64,000 nt of DNA from Acidobacteria bacterium UBA2990 (GCA_002347025.1 DEAE01000031.1:49560-113559); one strand, 5' to 3'; positions 24,804 through 34,299 are shown, counted from the stretch's first letter. The notes: generated by a model from the sequence alone, not told the origin. Numbers and translations are program-made.

Positions 24804-24928
24804 TCGCAGTCAAAAGTCTCACCGCTGGTGTTGACCAGGCGGTTCCAAATTTTCCCCGTTCAAAAGACACCCCGTCTGGAAATAGAGCCAGCTGTAACTC
24901 CTGCTTTCCTATGACGAATTGGTTCAAT

Positions 24929-26158
24929 TCAGGGAAATTTCTCTCTCGGTGCCTGATATGCGAACAGATCCTCCAAGAACTGGACGCCACTCAGTCGCCA
25001 TGGATAGCCATGGTTCCTCGGCGTTACATTCGATTTCTCCTGACGCATCAGAAACTCAAAAACGAGACTTCCCTGAGATACACGATCGATAAATACCTGA
25101 ATACTTGGCTGTTGGCAGTAAAGCAGCGTGTGGTATCGGAACTGCTCCTTACCTTTCTTTTGCCGGCAATCCGCCGTTACAAACACGGCCCGCGAGTGCT
25201 TTTCCAACAGTCGTTTTTCAAGCATGGCAAACGACCAGCAGCCAATTACATCCTCATTCTTCAGGAGATGAACTCTGTGACCGGTATTCAGGACTTTCAG
25301 CCACAAACCTAAATTGTTTGGCTTAGTCGTTACTTGAGAGTAGAGGGAATAGAGACCATTGTCACCTAACCGCCCGAGAACGCGGATACGATCCTTCCAG
25401 GGTATCTTGGAAGCCCACTGAGGCCCCTGCTGGAAGAGAGTGATCTTCCCAGAAGAAACACCCTTCTTGGCACGTTTACATTTGATTTCTATGCCTTTGT
25501 AATCTGCCTTCTGGTCATTGTTCTCCTTGATACCCAGAAGCCCCTCAAAAGTTTTCCCGACGCCGGTGTCCCCCTTCCGCATCGTATCCATCCAGCCCTG
25601 CGCCTTTATCCCATCAAACATCTGAAGCAATTCCGTTAGCGGGGCATCATAGACGAGTCCTGCAACCCCAATAGGTCGCCGGACATGCAGGCCTTGGACT
25701 GGATCGGCTTCGAGGCCAAAAATGAGCCGACAGAGTTCATCAAGCTCATCCTGGCGCGACGAACTCATGCAATCAACGTAGTAATCGCTGGTTCCATCCG
25801 TATGCGTGAGATGAGAACACGTTACCAGCCTTTGTGCATGGATGGTGTCATTGAGAATCGCCGGGAGCCGGGTGATCCTGCGTTCTGGATAACGTTGGTA
25901 ATATTTGTAAGCTACGGTTCGTCGCGACGCCCTACCTGAGTCAAAGACCGTGAATGTCTTTGTGAAATTTTGTTTCTGGTCTGGAATCGACAGCTCTGGG
26001 AAAAACGAGTAACCGTTGCTCGGAATCAGGACGCCATGTCTCCCAGAATCGTCGTTGGGAGCCAGTATCTTTGCAAAAATTTCACCGGACTCAACGGACT
26101 TGCTTGCTTTTGCAGCAAGTGCAGAGACATAACCGTTTAGGTCGTTGTCGATGTCCAA
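24929..26158 (-). CDS. MvaI/BcnI-family type II restriction endonuclease
   Basis: 409 residues from a TTG start at 26158 with GGAG about 10 bases upstream; an in-frame TAG lies a little further back and no ATG is available. The nuclease core reads G-K-T-F-E-G-L-L-G-I-K-E-N-N ... D-Y-K-G-I-E-I-K-C-K-R (about 205-230), matching the LGI.N...Dy.G.E.K pattern of MutH-fold MvaI/BcnI enzymes (catalytic D and E-x-K). MvaI and BcnI cut CCWGG and CCSGG, so a CCNGG-like target is likely. The N-terminal about 190 residues are additional. It is divergent from a C5 methyltransferase, 77 bp away. AT-rich codon use indicates recent acquisition. Confidence 0.82.
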   Translation of the reverse strand: MDIDNDLNGYVSALAAKASKSVESGEIFAKILAPNDDSGRHGVLIPSNGYSFFPELSIPDQKQNFTKTFTVFDSGRASRRTVAYKYYQRYPERRITRLPAILNDTIHAQRLVTCSHLTHTDGTSDYYVDCMSSSRQDELDELCRLIFGLEADPVQGLHVRRPIGVAGLVYDAPLTELLQMFDGIKAQGWMDTMRKGDTGVGKTFEGLLGIKENNDQKADYKGIEIKCKRAKKGVSSGKITLFQQGPQWASKIPWKDRIRVLGRLGDNGLYSLYSQVTTKPNNLGLWLKVLNTGHRVHLLKNEDVIGCWSFAMLEKRLLEKHSRAVFVTADCRQKKGKEQFRYHTLLYCQQPSIQVFIDRVSQGSLVFEFLMRQEKSNVTPRNHGYPWRLSGVQFLEDLFAYQAPREKFP

Positions 26159-26235
26159 TCCAAAATGCTCCGTAGAGCGACTCTAAACACTCATTGACTG
26201 CTTGAATCCGAAATGCAACAATCATTCCCCATACG
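26159..26235. promoter_or_regulatory. Divergent control region between endonuclease and C5 methyltransferase
   Basis: Seventy-seven bases hold both promoters and the GGAG site of the leftward endonuclease. The rightward methyltransferase carries its own N-terminal HTH, and in the EcoRII/SsoII-type systems such HTH regions bind between the divergent genes and repress the methyltransferase. I see only short imperfect inverted repeats, so the operator position is not assigned. Confidence 0.4.
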
Positions 26236-27492
26236 GTGCCCAACTCCACAATATCATCGCTTTTACTTCACGGTCTGCCTTTTTACACCGATGCGCAGCT
26301 CGCTAGGGAGCTTGGTGTTAGTCGATCGACAGTCTTTCGATGGAGGCGAGAAAGCAGAATCCCCCGTCGAGTACATCGCGATCGACTGGAAGAATTACTG
26401 AATCGTAGCGAACAAAGGAAACCGAGGCGCTCTAAACAGCGCTTTACGTTTATCGACTTATTCGCCGGTATCGGAGGGATGCGGCTTGGTCTCGAAGCCG
26501 TTGGCGGACGATGTGTCTATTCCTGCGAACGAGACAAATTTGCCCGGGAAACCTATCTGAGCAACTTTGAAAGTGGAGCACATCCTTTTGATCACGACAT
26601 CAACGATGTTGACCCGAACGAGATTCGTGATCACGATCTGCTAGCAGCTGGATTTCCCTGCCAACCATTTTCCGTCGCTGGTGTATCGAAGAAGAATGCC
26701 TTGGGCCTTCCTCACGGCTTTAATTGCAAAGAACAGGGCAACCTGTTTTTCAAGATTCGAGACATTCTCATAGCAAAGAAGCCCGCGGCCTTCATCCTTG
26801 AGAACGTCAAGAATTTACAGTCACACGATCGCGGCAACACCTTTAAAGTGATTGAAGGAGTTTTGAAAAAAGAACTTGGTTACCAGCTCCAGACACGGGT
26901 AATTAACGCAAAAGGGTGGCTGCCTCAAAACCGTGAACGCATATTCATGGTCGGATTTCGCGAGGCGAACGATTTCGATTTCACGGGGATGCACGTCAAA
27001 CACCCAGACAAAGGACCGACGCTTGCCAGCATTCTTCATACAGAAGACGGCACCGAATCTTGTGAGCCACCTTATACCAATGACGATGAGCTCAAAACGG
27101 TAAACCTCGAGAAATACCGCCTGACCAGACACCTCTGGACATACCTCAAGGACTACGCCAAAAAACACCGGGCGCTCGGCAACGGGTTCGGATACGGCAA
27201 ATTCACTCCAGACCAAAAAGCTAGAACCCTTTCTGCCCGCTACTACAAAGACGGGTCTGAGATCCTCATCGACCGAGGAGGCAACAAATATCCTCGTCGA
27301 TTAACCCCGCGCGAATGTGCACGCCTGATGGGCTTCGAAGACCCTTTCAGTATTCCCGTATCAGACACGCAAGCCTATAGACAGTTCGGGAATGCCGTAG
27401 CAGTGCCGGTGGTTACAGCCATCGCCAAATACATGTTGCGGTATCTCAGTAAAACTGTGGACAGCCAACAACCACCCTTGCCGAACATTTAG
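26236..27492 (+). CDS. C5-cytosine DNA methyltransferase with N-terminal HTH (Dcm/SsoII type)
   Basis: 418 residues from GTG 26236. Residues 17-55 form a helix-turn-helix (YTDAQLARELGVSRSTVFRW). The methyltransferase domain has motif I F-I-D-L-F-A-G-I-G-G-M-R (72-83), catalytic motif IV G-F-P-C-Q-P-F-S with C142, motif VI L-E-N-V (about 194), motif VIII Q-N-R-E-R and motif X F-G-N-A-V-A-V-P. It makes 5-methylcytosine, probably in the site cut by the neighbouring endonuclease. The companion Vsr gene 14 bp downstream supports a 5mC product prone to deamination. The HTH suggests autoregulation and timing of the endonuclease gene. Confidence 0.92.
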   Translation: MPNSTISSLLLHGLPFYTDAQLARELGVSRSTVFRWRRESRIPRRVHRDRLEELLNRSEQRKPRRSKQRFTFIDLFAGIGGMRLGLEAVGGRCVYSCERDKFARETYLSNFESGAHPFDHDINDVDPNEIRDHDLLAAGFPCQPFSVAGVSKKNALGLPHGFNCKEQGNLFFKIRDILIAKKPAAFILENVKNLQSHDRGNTFKVIEGVLKKELGYQLQTRVINAKGWLPQNRERIFMVGFREANDFDFTGMHVKHPDKGPTLASILHTEDGTESCEPPYTNDDELKTVNLEKYRLTRHLWTYLKDYAKKHRALGNGFGYGKFTPDQKARTLSARYYKDGSEILIDRGGNKYPRRLTPRECARLMGFEDPFSIPVSDTQAYRQFGNAVAVPVVTAIAKYMLRYLSKTVDSQQPPLPNI

Positions 27493-27506
27493 CCAGTAAA
27501 CTCCCA

Positions 27507-27968
27507 ATGACTGACATCGTAACGCCAGCAGTACGAAGCCGCATGATGTCCAACATCAAGGACCGCAACACCAAACCCGAACTGGCGGTACGGAAACGAC
27601 TGTTCGCACGCGGCCTGCGATATTCGCTGCATTCCTCGTCGTTACCAGGGAAGCCCGATCTTGTTTTCAGACGTTATAAAGCGGTTGTCTTTGTCCATGG
27701 GTGTTTCTGGCATGGACATGAGTGCCATCTGTTTAAATGGCCAAAATCCAATCGGATGTTCTGGCGGAACAAGATCAACCGTAATCGGTCCGTCGATACC
27801 CGGACACTCAAAGAATTGCGTGCACTTGGCTGGAGAACCATGACCGTCTGGGAGTGTGCAGTACGAGGGGTGCCCCAGAAACGGCTGGACGTTGTTGCAG
27901 AACGGCTGAAACGATGGATTCAGGGCCAGACATCGTCAGGAGTGATCTCCTGCAAACCCAAAACATGA
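27507..27968 (+). CDS. vsr: Very short patch repair endonuclease Vsr
   Basis: 153 residues with the classical Vsr blocks: V-R-S-R-M-M-S-N-I-K-D-R-N-T-K-P-E, G-K-P-D-L-V-F (catalytic Asp), F-V-H-G-C-F-W-H-G-H-E-C (zinc and catalytic His) and W-R-N-K-I-N-R-N. Vsr nicks 5' of the T in T:G mismatches arising from deaminated 5-methylcytosine. It is co-transcribed with the C5 methyltransferase and converges on the Xsc gene with a 12-bp gap. Length is normal. Confidence 0.95.
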   Translation: MTDIVTPAVRSRMMSNIKDRNTKPELAVRKRLFARGLRYSLHSSSLPGKPDLVFRRYKAVVFVHGCFWHGHECHLFKWPKSNRMFWRNKINRNRSVDTRTLKELRALGWRTMTVWECAVRGVPQKRLDVVAERLKRWIQGQTSSGVISCKPKT

Positions 27969-27980
27969 CAACACCGAACG

Positions 27981-29708
27981 CTAGACTGGCTTGGCACTGA
28001 AAGCCTTGTACTTATCGAGCAAGCGTATCGGTTGTTTGAAGGCGTCACGACGAAACGGATCGGCCAATTCTTGCGTTAGCCGAAGGTTGAGTACCGTCGG
28101 TCGGTTCGCGGCCACGGCCGCGCGGAGCGCATCCCCAACCTGATCGGCATGATCGACGGTAATCCCGTCTGCTCCCATGGCCCTAGCAATTTCGGCAAAG
28201 TCCGGGTTGACAAGGTTCGTGCCGAGGAAGCGGTTGTCGAAATAGTCGATCTGGTTCCGTTTTTCAGCTCCCCAGTGCTGGTTGTCGAAGACCACAGCGA
28301 CCACCGGGATGTCTTCACGCACACAGGTCATCGTTTCGGCGAGACTCATGCCCCAGGCGCCCTCCCCGACATAGGCGATGGCCGGACGGTCTGGTCTGCC
28401 AACCTTAGCGCCGATCGCAGCCGGAAATGCGTAGCCGCAGTTGCCCCAACTCATCGCGGCGAGGAAACTCTGGGGTTCTTCGAAGCGGAGATAACTGTTC
28501 GCGACCGAGCAGACGTTACCGATATCGGTCGAGACCATCGCACGGTCTGGCATGGCGTTGCTGAGCTCGGTGAGAGCGGTGCGAGGACTGATGTGACCTT
28601 CAGTTGGCACAGTTGGCAACTGCTGGAGTTCTTCGCTCCACGCTGTTTTGGCCACCGCGATCTCGGCTATCCGTTCAATATTCTTCTCCTGTGCTCCATT
28701 CGACGCGCGAAGATGGGTCAGCAGGGCCGTCGCCGCCAAGCGCGAGTCGCCACAGATGCCAATCGAGATCTCCTTGACCAAGCCCAGCGCTCGGTTGTCG
28801 GTATCGATCTGGATGATCTTGGCGCCAGCAGGCCAATAATCGATGCCATATTGCGGCAGCGTGCCAAAGGGACCGAGACGGCTCCCGAGCGCAAGAACCA
28901 CGTCAGCTTTCGCAATGAGGCGCATGGCGGCTTTGGAGCCCTGATAGCCCAGCGGGCCGCAGGCGAGTTCGTGACTGGCCGGAAACGCGTCATTGTGCAG
29001 GTAGCTAGTAACGACCGGACAGGAGAGGTACTCCGCGAGCGCCTGAGTTTCTCCGACTCCACCCGCCATGACGACACCCCCTCCGGCGATGATCACAGGA
29101 AAACGCGCTTCGCCGAGCGCCTGTGCTGCTGCCTTCAGGGCCTCAGTCCCCCCAGCCGCCCGTTCGATCGTTGTCGGTTCGGGGATGACTGTGTCGATTT
29201 CACCGTAGAAATGGTCGCGAGGAATATTCAGCTGCGTCGGACCACGCTCTTGCATCGCGATCGTGAAGGCGCGATGCGTGAGCTCCGCCATTCGAGTCGG
29301 CCCGCTCACATGGGCCTGGTATTTAGTGATCTTCGAGAAGATCGGTATCTGGTCGGTCTCCTGAAAGCCCCCCAGCCCGGCCGTGAGACTGGCTGCCTCT
29401 GGTGTGATGGCAACCACCGGCGAATGGGCCCAATATGCAGCGGCGATGGCCGTAACAAAGTTTGTAATACCAGGACCATTCTGTCCGATGCAGACTCCAT
29501 GACGGTCGGTCACTCGTGAATAGCCATCGGCCATATGCGCCGCATTCTGCTCGTGGGCGACCGGGATGAATCGGATTCCAGCGAGCGGAAACAGATCCAT
29601 CGCGTCCATATAGGCCGAACCGACGATACCGAATACGTCTTTGACGCCGTGGGCGGTCAGTGTTTCCACGAAAGCTTCGCTTGGTGTCATCCGTAGTTTT
29701 CTGCTCAT
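27981..29708 (-). CDS. xsc: Sulfoacetaldehyde acetyltransferase (Xsc)
   Basis: 575 residues from ATG 29708 with a GAGGA site 10 bases upstream; the open frame extends to 29801 but the family starts at KLRMTPSEAFVETL. It is a ThDP enzyme of the acetolactate-synthase superfamily. The Xsc-typical stretches are H-E-Q-N-A-A-H-M-A-D-G-Y near residue 55, I-G-Q-N-G-P-G-I-T-N-F-V-T-A-I-A-A-A-Y-W-A-H and P-T-Q-L-N-I-P-R-D. The reaction is sulfoacetaldehyde plus phosphate to acetyl phosphate plus sulfite, the desulfonation step of taurine, isethionate and sulfoacetate degradation. It is divergent from a dehydrogenase and phosphotransacetylase of the same route. The product acetyl phosphate is the substrate of the neighbouring Pta. 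Confidence 0.92.
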   Translation of the reverse strand: MSRKLRMTPSEAFVETLTAHGVKDVFGIVGSAYMDAMDLFPLAGIRFIPVAHEQNAAHMADGYSRVTDRHGVCIGQNGPGITNFVTAIAAAYWAHSPVVAITPEAASLTAGLGGFQETDQIPIFSKITKYQAHVSGPTRMAELTHRAFTIAMQERGPTQLNIPRDHFYGEIDTVIPEPTTIERAAGGTEALKAAAQALGEARFPVIIAGGGVVMAGGVGETQALAEYLSCPVVTSYLHNDAFPASHELACGPLGYQGSKAAMRLIAKADVVLALGSRLGPFGTLPQYGIDYWPAGAKIIQIDTDNRALGLVKEISIGICGDSRLAATALLTHLRASNGAQEKNIERIAEIAVAKTAWSEELQQLPTVPTEGHISPRTALTELSNAMPDRAMVSTDIGNVCSVANSYLRFEEPQSFLAAMSWGNCGYAFPAAIGAKVGRPDRPAIAYVGEGAWGMSLAETMTCVREDIPVVAVVFDNQHWGAEKRNQIDYFDNRFLGTNLVNPDFAEIARAMGADGITVDHADQVGDALRAAVAANRPTVLNLRLTQELADPFRRDAFKQPIRLLDKYKAFSAKPV

Positions 29709-30047
29709 CGCTTTCCTCATTCGCACGGCTAGTCGGTTGGTTGCTCGGCTCGTAGCAGAACCAGCAGCGCGCGCCGAGTTCAGGACACCGATCAATCCCA
29801 ATCCAAACTAACTGGATTCCTTTTGAGCCCGGGCTGTGCAAGAACACGTCATGATCTTGATTTCAGCAGTCAATTCACTAAGTCAGATTCCACCCACCGC
29901 CGCTGATGGAACATAGCCCATGATGCCGCGGGCGGAGGCGTAGCCTGTGCTACCATCGGCTCCTGCGCGCCTAGTCTTCACCTAGAGAGGTGCTATGTCA
30001 ATCAGGGTGCGTCTCTCTCGCCCGATCGGGGCGCTTGACGATCGACA
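29709..30047. promoter_or_regulatory. Divergent promoter region of the sulfonate genes
   Basis: 339 bases between xsc (leftward) and the dehydrogenase (rightward). A short inverted repeat CACCT-AGAG-AGGTG lies at about 29980-29993, near the likely rightward leader. No regulator gene is adjacent and no clear -35/-10 pair was found on either strand. Confidence 0.35.
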
Positions 30048-31484
30048 ATGACACTCACGGCCGATCCAGATCACGCTGAGACTTACCGGCGCCGCGCCCA
30101 GGCGGCGCAGGTTCAGTTCGAGACATACGACCAAATGGCGGTCGACGAGGTCGTCACGGCCGCTTCTTGGGCCGGATATCACCATGCGGAAGCACTTGGT
30201 CACTTGGGATTTGAAGAAACCGGCCTAGGGACTGCGGCCGACAAGGCAAGCAAGATTCGACGTAAGACTCTCGGAACATTACGCGACCTCCGAGGAGCAC
30301 CTTCGGTCGGCGTCATACATGTCGATGAACGTCGTGGGATCACTGAAATTGCCAAACCGGTGGGTGTCGTTGCGGCACTCACCCCGGTTACCAATCCAGC
30401 CGCTACTGCCGTGAACAACATCATGATCGCGTTGAAGGGTCGGAACGCAATCATCCTGGCACCACATCCAGGAGCCGATAGGACGTGCGCGGCCGTGGTG
30501 CAGTATGTCCATAGCGAATTCGACAAGGTAGGGGTGCCACGCAACCTTGTTCAGCATTTTAGTCTCCAAGCGGACAACAAAGCAGCAAGCAAAGACCGTG
30601 CAGCTGCGTTGATGCGTAAGGCCGACATCGTACTCGTTACTTCCGGGCCAGGAAACGTACTGGCTGCCTATCGGAGTGGAACGCCGGCGATAGGCGTTGG
30701 TCTCGGCAATGTGCCGGTCATCATCGATGGCACCGCGGATCTCCACGTTGCCGCGCACAAGATCGCGCAGAGTAAGTGTTTCGACCACGCGACCAGCTGT
30801 TCCTCGGAGAACGCACTGCTCATCGAAGATGCGGTCTATGGCGACATGCTCACTGCACTCACGGCGCACGGTGGGTTTTTGTTGTCTCCGGAGGAAAAGA
30901 CTCAACTGCAGCAGACGATGTGGAACGGCGGCTCACTCAATCGGGCCGTCGTAGCCCAATCAGCGGAAACAATCGCTCACCTGGCCGGACTCAAGAATGC
31001 CGTGGACTCCGGGGCTCAGTTCTTGATGGTGGAGGAAGATGGCATCGGACCAGAGTGTCCCTTTTCTGGAGAAAAGCTCTCCCCAGTGCTTACTCTCTAC
31101 CGGTATAGAACATTCGATGAAGCCCTCAAAACCGCTACCGAAATTCTCCAGTACCAGGGAAACGGGCATTCCTGTGGCATTCACTCTGAGAACGAGCAAC
31201 ACATCCTCGCTCTCGCACACTCCAGTCAGGTAGCTCGTGTATTGGTCAATCAGGCGCATTGTTTTGGGAACGGTGGTGACTTTGCCAACGGCCTAGACTT
31301 CACGCTTTCGATGGGAGCTGGCACCTGGGGTGGCAATAGTACCTGCGATAACATTACCTATACCCATCTACTCAACGTCACCCGCCTGGCCAGACCTATT
31401 GCTCCTGTGGAGCCAAACGAAGAAGAACTCTGGGGAGATTATCTGCGTCGCTACCCTCATCGGACTGAAGCCACGGGCAGCTGA
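30048..31484 (+). CDS. sauS: Acylating sulfoacetaldehyde dehydrogenase (SauS-like)
   Basis: 478 residues of the CoA-acylating aldehyde dehydrogenase family (EutE/AdhE-like). The catalytic Cys is in D-H-A-T-S-C-S-S-E-N-A (about residue 249), and the cofactor region has the K-P-V-G-V-V-A-A-L-T-P-V-T-N-P block. By itself it could be a general acetaldehyde dehydrogenase. Next to Xsc, Pta and an AMP-forming ligase it fits SauS, which reduces sulfoacetyl-CoA to sulfoacetaldehyde with NAD(P)H. It starts an operon with pta (30-bp gap). The substrate assignment rests on context. Confidence 0.8.
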   Translation: MTLTADPDHAETYRRRAQAAQVQFETYDQMAVDEVVTAASWAGYHHAEALGHLGFEETGLGTAADKASKIRRKTLGTLRDLRGAPSVGVIHVDERRGITEIAKPVGVVAALTPVTNPAATAVNNIMIALKGRNAIILAPHPGADRTCAAVVQYVHSEFDKVGVPRNLVQHFSLQADNKAASKDRAAALMRKADIVLVTSGPGNVLAAYRSGTPAIGVGLGNVPVIIDGTADLHVAAHKIAQSKCFDHATSCSSENALLIEDAVYGDMLTALTAHGGFLLSPEEKTQLQQTMWNGGSLNRAVVAQSAETIAHLAGLKNAVDSGAQFLMVEEDGIGPECPFSGEKLSPVLTLYRYRTFDEALKTATEILQYQGNGHSCGIHSENEQHILALAHSSQVARVLVNQAHCFGNGGDFANGLDFTLSMGAGTWGGNSTCDNITYTHLLNVTRLARPIAPVEPNEEELWGDYLRRYPHRTEATGS

Positions 31485-31514
31485 AACGAAGCCGCAAAGG
31501 AGTGTGCCAAGCAC

Positions 31515-32525
31515 ATGGAGGTTCTGGATCGGTTGCGACTGGCGGCTCGACGGTGTCACGCCACGGTCGTTTTTCCGGAAGGCAGCGATACGCGAATCTT
31601 GCACGCGGCGGTAACCCTCGCGTGCGAGGAAATTATCCAGCCGATTCTGCTCGGCGCCCCCGATCATGTTCAGGCCGTTGCGGCCCGTGCCCAGATCCGC
31701 TTGCCTGAATCTGTTGAGATCGTCAATCCGGCCACCTCGGACAACAGGCTTAAGTTTGCTCAGTTGCTGCGGACGTCTCTCGGTCCCGGTGCCGAAACCG
31801 ACACGATGGCCAATCAGACCGTTCAGGATCCGCTTATCTTTGGCGCCTTGCTGGTTACTACTGGTCAGGCAGACGGGTGTGTAGCAGGCGCGGTCCATTC
31901 GACAACACGCGTAGTGCAGACCGGTCTTCGTGTGATTGGCCACGCAGGAGCATCTGGTCTCGTCAGTAGTATGTTCTTAATGGTGTTACCGACAGGGGCC
32001 ACTCTCACGTTTGCCGATTGTGCAGTGGTGCCAGCCCCTAGTGCGGAGGAGCTAGCCATCATCGCAACGACCTCTGCAGAGACACACCGCTTGCTCACTG
32101 GTGAGATACCCGTGGTCGCGATGTTATCGTTCAGCACCAAAGGAAGCGCGGAGCACGCACGGGTGAACCTAGTGCGTGAAGCGACACAACGAGCCAGACA
32201 GCTGGCTCCAGGTCTTATCATTGATGGCGAACTCCAGTTTGATGCTGCGTATGTGGAGGCCATCGGCCAGACGAAGGCGCCAGGATCGCCGGTGCCTGGT
32301 CGAGCGAACGTGTTCATTTTCCCAAACTTGGACGCCGGAAATATCGGCTACAAACTAGTCGAGAGGCTCGCGGACGCACGGGCGATCGGTCCTCTGTTGC
32401 AGGGCCTGGCGAAACCGATGCACGACCTTTCACGAGGGTGCAGCGTGGAGGACATCACCATCGTTGCTCAAGTCTGCGCGTTACAGGCTGAGGGGTCGGG
32501 AGCAGCGCCATCGGCGAGTGCTTAG
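31515..32525 (+). CDS. pta: Phosphate acetyltransferase (Pta)
   Basis: 336 residues, the short single-domain form of phosphotransacetylase. Recognisable blocks are V-V-F-P-E-G-S-D-T-R-I-L near the start, A-D-G-C-V-A-G-A-V-H-S-T (about 117-128), M-L-S-F-S-T-K-G-S-A and G-E-L-Q-F-D-A-A near 240, and N-V-F-I-F-P-N-L-D-A-G-N-I-G-Y-K. It converts acetyl phosphate from Xsc to acetyl-CoA. Thirty bases after the dehydrogenase stop, same strand, so one transcript. Confidence 0.93.
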   Translation: MEVLDRLRLAARRCHATVVFPEGSDTRILHAAVTLACEEIIQPILLGAPDHVQAVAARAQIRLPESVEIVNPATSDNRLKFAQLLRTSLGPGAETDTMANQTVQDPLIFGALLVTTGQADGCVAGAVHSTTRVVQTGLRVIGHAGASGLVSSMFLMVLPTGATLTFADCAVVPAPSAEELAIIATTSAETHRLLTGEIPVVAMLSFSTKGSAEHARVNLVREATQRARQLAPGLIIDGELQFDAAYVEAIGQTKAPGSPVPGRANVFIFPNLDAGNIGYKLVERLADARAIGPLLQGLAKPMHDLSRGCSVEDITIVAQVCALQAEGSGAAPSASA

Positions 32526-32666
32526 TGGTGCTCACTTCACCAGATTGTCTCAGCCTACCAGCACTCTTCGCAGTGGAAGCCGATAGTAACCGTCTACCAG
32601 GCGGCCGGAGCGTCGTTAATTATTTGAGAAACATGGATCCCTTGAACACGTAGAGTCGATCGAGGG

Positions 32667-34217
32667 TCAGGACTTAGCGGCCACAAGTTCGATCAGTTTC
32701 AGCCGTTGAATCTTTCCAGACGGGCCCTTGGGAAGCGCCTTCAAAAAGTGGATTCGGCTCGGAGCCTTGAATGTGCCAAGGTGCCGCCGGCAGTGGTCGA
32801 TGAGTTCATGTTCATCGACATGACAATGATGGCGGAGACAGACGCAGGCATGCACCTCTTGGCCATACACGTCATCCTGGGCACCGAACGCTGCAGCTTC
32901 GAGCACGGACTCATGCAGATAGAGGGCGTCGTCTACTTCACGGGGCGCGATATTCTCACCCCCTTTGATGATAAGTTCCTTCAGACGTCCCGTAATAAAC
33001 AGATACCCCTCGGCATCGCGGTAGCCGAGATCACCCGTACGGAACCAACCATCTGGCCAGAATGCCGATCGGTTCGCTGCGTCATTCTTGTAGTAACCAG
33101 TCAACACATTGTCGCCACGTACCAGTAGCTCTCCAGTGACAAGATCTGCGACTGGTCGGCCGCGCTCATCGGCCACTTGCACCTCATTGCCAAAAGGGAT
33201 TCCCGGCGAACCAGGTTTTCGAGTTGCTGGAGGTAGAGGATTTGAAAGAATCGGCGCACTGGTCTCAGTGAGTCCCATCGTCTCGATCATCGGGACCCCA
33301 AATACCCGCTCAAATTGCTGCTGCACCGATGCTGGTAGTGGTGCCGATGCGGATCGAGCGAATCGCAGTTGGCGAAGCCCAGGGGCCCGCAGAAAATCGA
33401 TATGACCATCAACATCCTCCCTCGCGGCACGGTCCAAGAGATAGTTGATGATGGTCGGAACCACGCTAAGCCAGGTACATTGCTCACGCATCACTAGCGA
33501 CCAAAACTCAGACGCCCGAAACCGGTGAGGCATAACTACGGACCCGCCGCTGACGAGCGGGCCCATCACGGTCACGATTTCTCCGTTGATGTGGTAAAGG
33601 GGCAAGACACACAAGGCTCGATCGCCTGGAGTCAGCGCGTGCGCCATGGCAGTGTTGTGTCCACCCGTCACCACAGCCCGATGACTGAGGCGGACGCCCT
33701 TGGGCACACCGGTGGTGCCTGAGGTATAGAGAAGTAGAGCGTCGTCACTAGGTTCGACCGAACCGTCGAGATGCGTTCGGGGAGTCAAGCGGGCCCAGCG
33801 CGGACCAGTCTCTTCATCAGTTTCGATGACGGTAAACGCCCTAGAGCAGGTGTCGATAGCGTCCCCGAACTCGGTTCGATGCTTCTTAGAACAGAACAAG
33901 ACGGTGGCGTCGCAGTGCTCGAGGATATAGCGAACCGACTGAGGTCCAGCTAGGACATTCAAAGGCACCGCTACCAGGCCAGCATACATGGTCCCCAGCA
34001 AGAGGGACACGGTCCAGTGGCCGTTGTCCAGCAAGAAGGCGACCTTATCGCCAGACTTGAGCCCCATTGCGGTCAGTGTGGACTCTATCTGACGACATTC
34101 GCGTTGCAGTCCGGCGTAGTCGAGAGTCAGTGTCGACTCCGGTGCAACAAGGAATGACGAGCCACCCTGAGTCTCGGCTCCTCGGTCGACGCACATGCGG
34201 ACGGTCATAGTGAGCAT
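32667..34217 (-). CDS. AMP-forming acyl-CoA ligase, candidate sulfoacetate-CoA ligase (SauT-like)
   Basis: 516 residues from ATG 34217; the frame is open to 34322, but a promoter-like element at 34271-34299 lies inside that extension. ANL-superfamily motifs: Y-T-S-G-T-T-G-V-P-K-G (P-loop, A3), M-G-L-T-E-T-S-A (A5), D-G-W-F-R-T-G-D-L-G-Y (A7) and the C-terminal P-K-G-P-S-G-K-I-Q-R with the adenylating Lys. It activates a carboxylate as acyl-AMP and then acyl-CoA. In sulfoacetate users a ligase of this family (SauT) makes sulfoacetyl-CoA for SauS, and the adjacency fits. A medium-chain or oxalyl-type substrate remains possible. Confidence 0.75.
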   Translation of the reverse strand: MLTMTVRMCVDRGAETQGGSSFLVAPESTLTLDYAGLQRECRQIESTLTAMGLKSGDKVAFLLDNGHWTVSLLLGTMYAGLVAVPLNVLAGPQSVRYILEHCDATVLFCSKKHRTEFGDAIDTCSRAFTVIETDEETGPRWARLTPRTHLDGSVEPSDDALLLYTSGTTGVPKGVRLSHRAVVTGGHNTAMAHALTPGDRALCVLPLYHINGEIVTVMGPLVSGGSVVMPHRFRASEFWSLVMREQCTWLSVVPTIINYLLDRAAREDVDGHIDFLRAPGLRQLRFARSASAPLPASVQQQFERVFGVPMIETMGLTETSAPILSNPLPPATRKPGSPGIPFGNEVQVADERGRPVADLVTGELLVRGDNVLTGYYKNDAANRSAFWPDGWFRTGDLGYRDAEGYLFITGRLKELIIKGGENIAPREVDDALYLHESVLEAAAFGAQDDVYGQEVHACVCLRHHCHVDEHELIDHCRRHLGTFKAPSRIHFLKALPKGPSGKIQRLKLIELVAAKS

Positions 34218-34270
34218 GATGCTTAGGACTCGAATAGATCTCATCAAGACGGCGACGGTGTCAATCCCGC

Positions 34271-34299
34271 ACCCTACCCGTCGCTGGCAGAGGATGCAC
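34271..34299 (-). promoter_or_regulatory. Weak shared-type promoter before the CoA ligase
   Basis: GTGCAT (34299-34294), 17-base spacer containing GCCAGCGACGGG, TAGGGT (34276-34271), minus strand, 54 bp before ATG 34217. It keeps the GCCAGCG spacer element but has poor boxes. Confidence 0.35.

Noticed and set aside
28149..29519. Plus-strand ORF of 456 codons
   Set aside because: Antisense to xsc, which has complete family motifs; the ORF follows from the high GC third positions of xsc.
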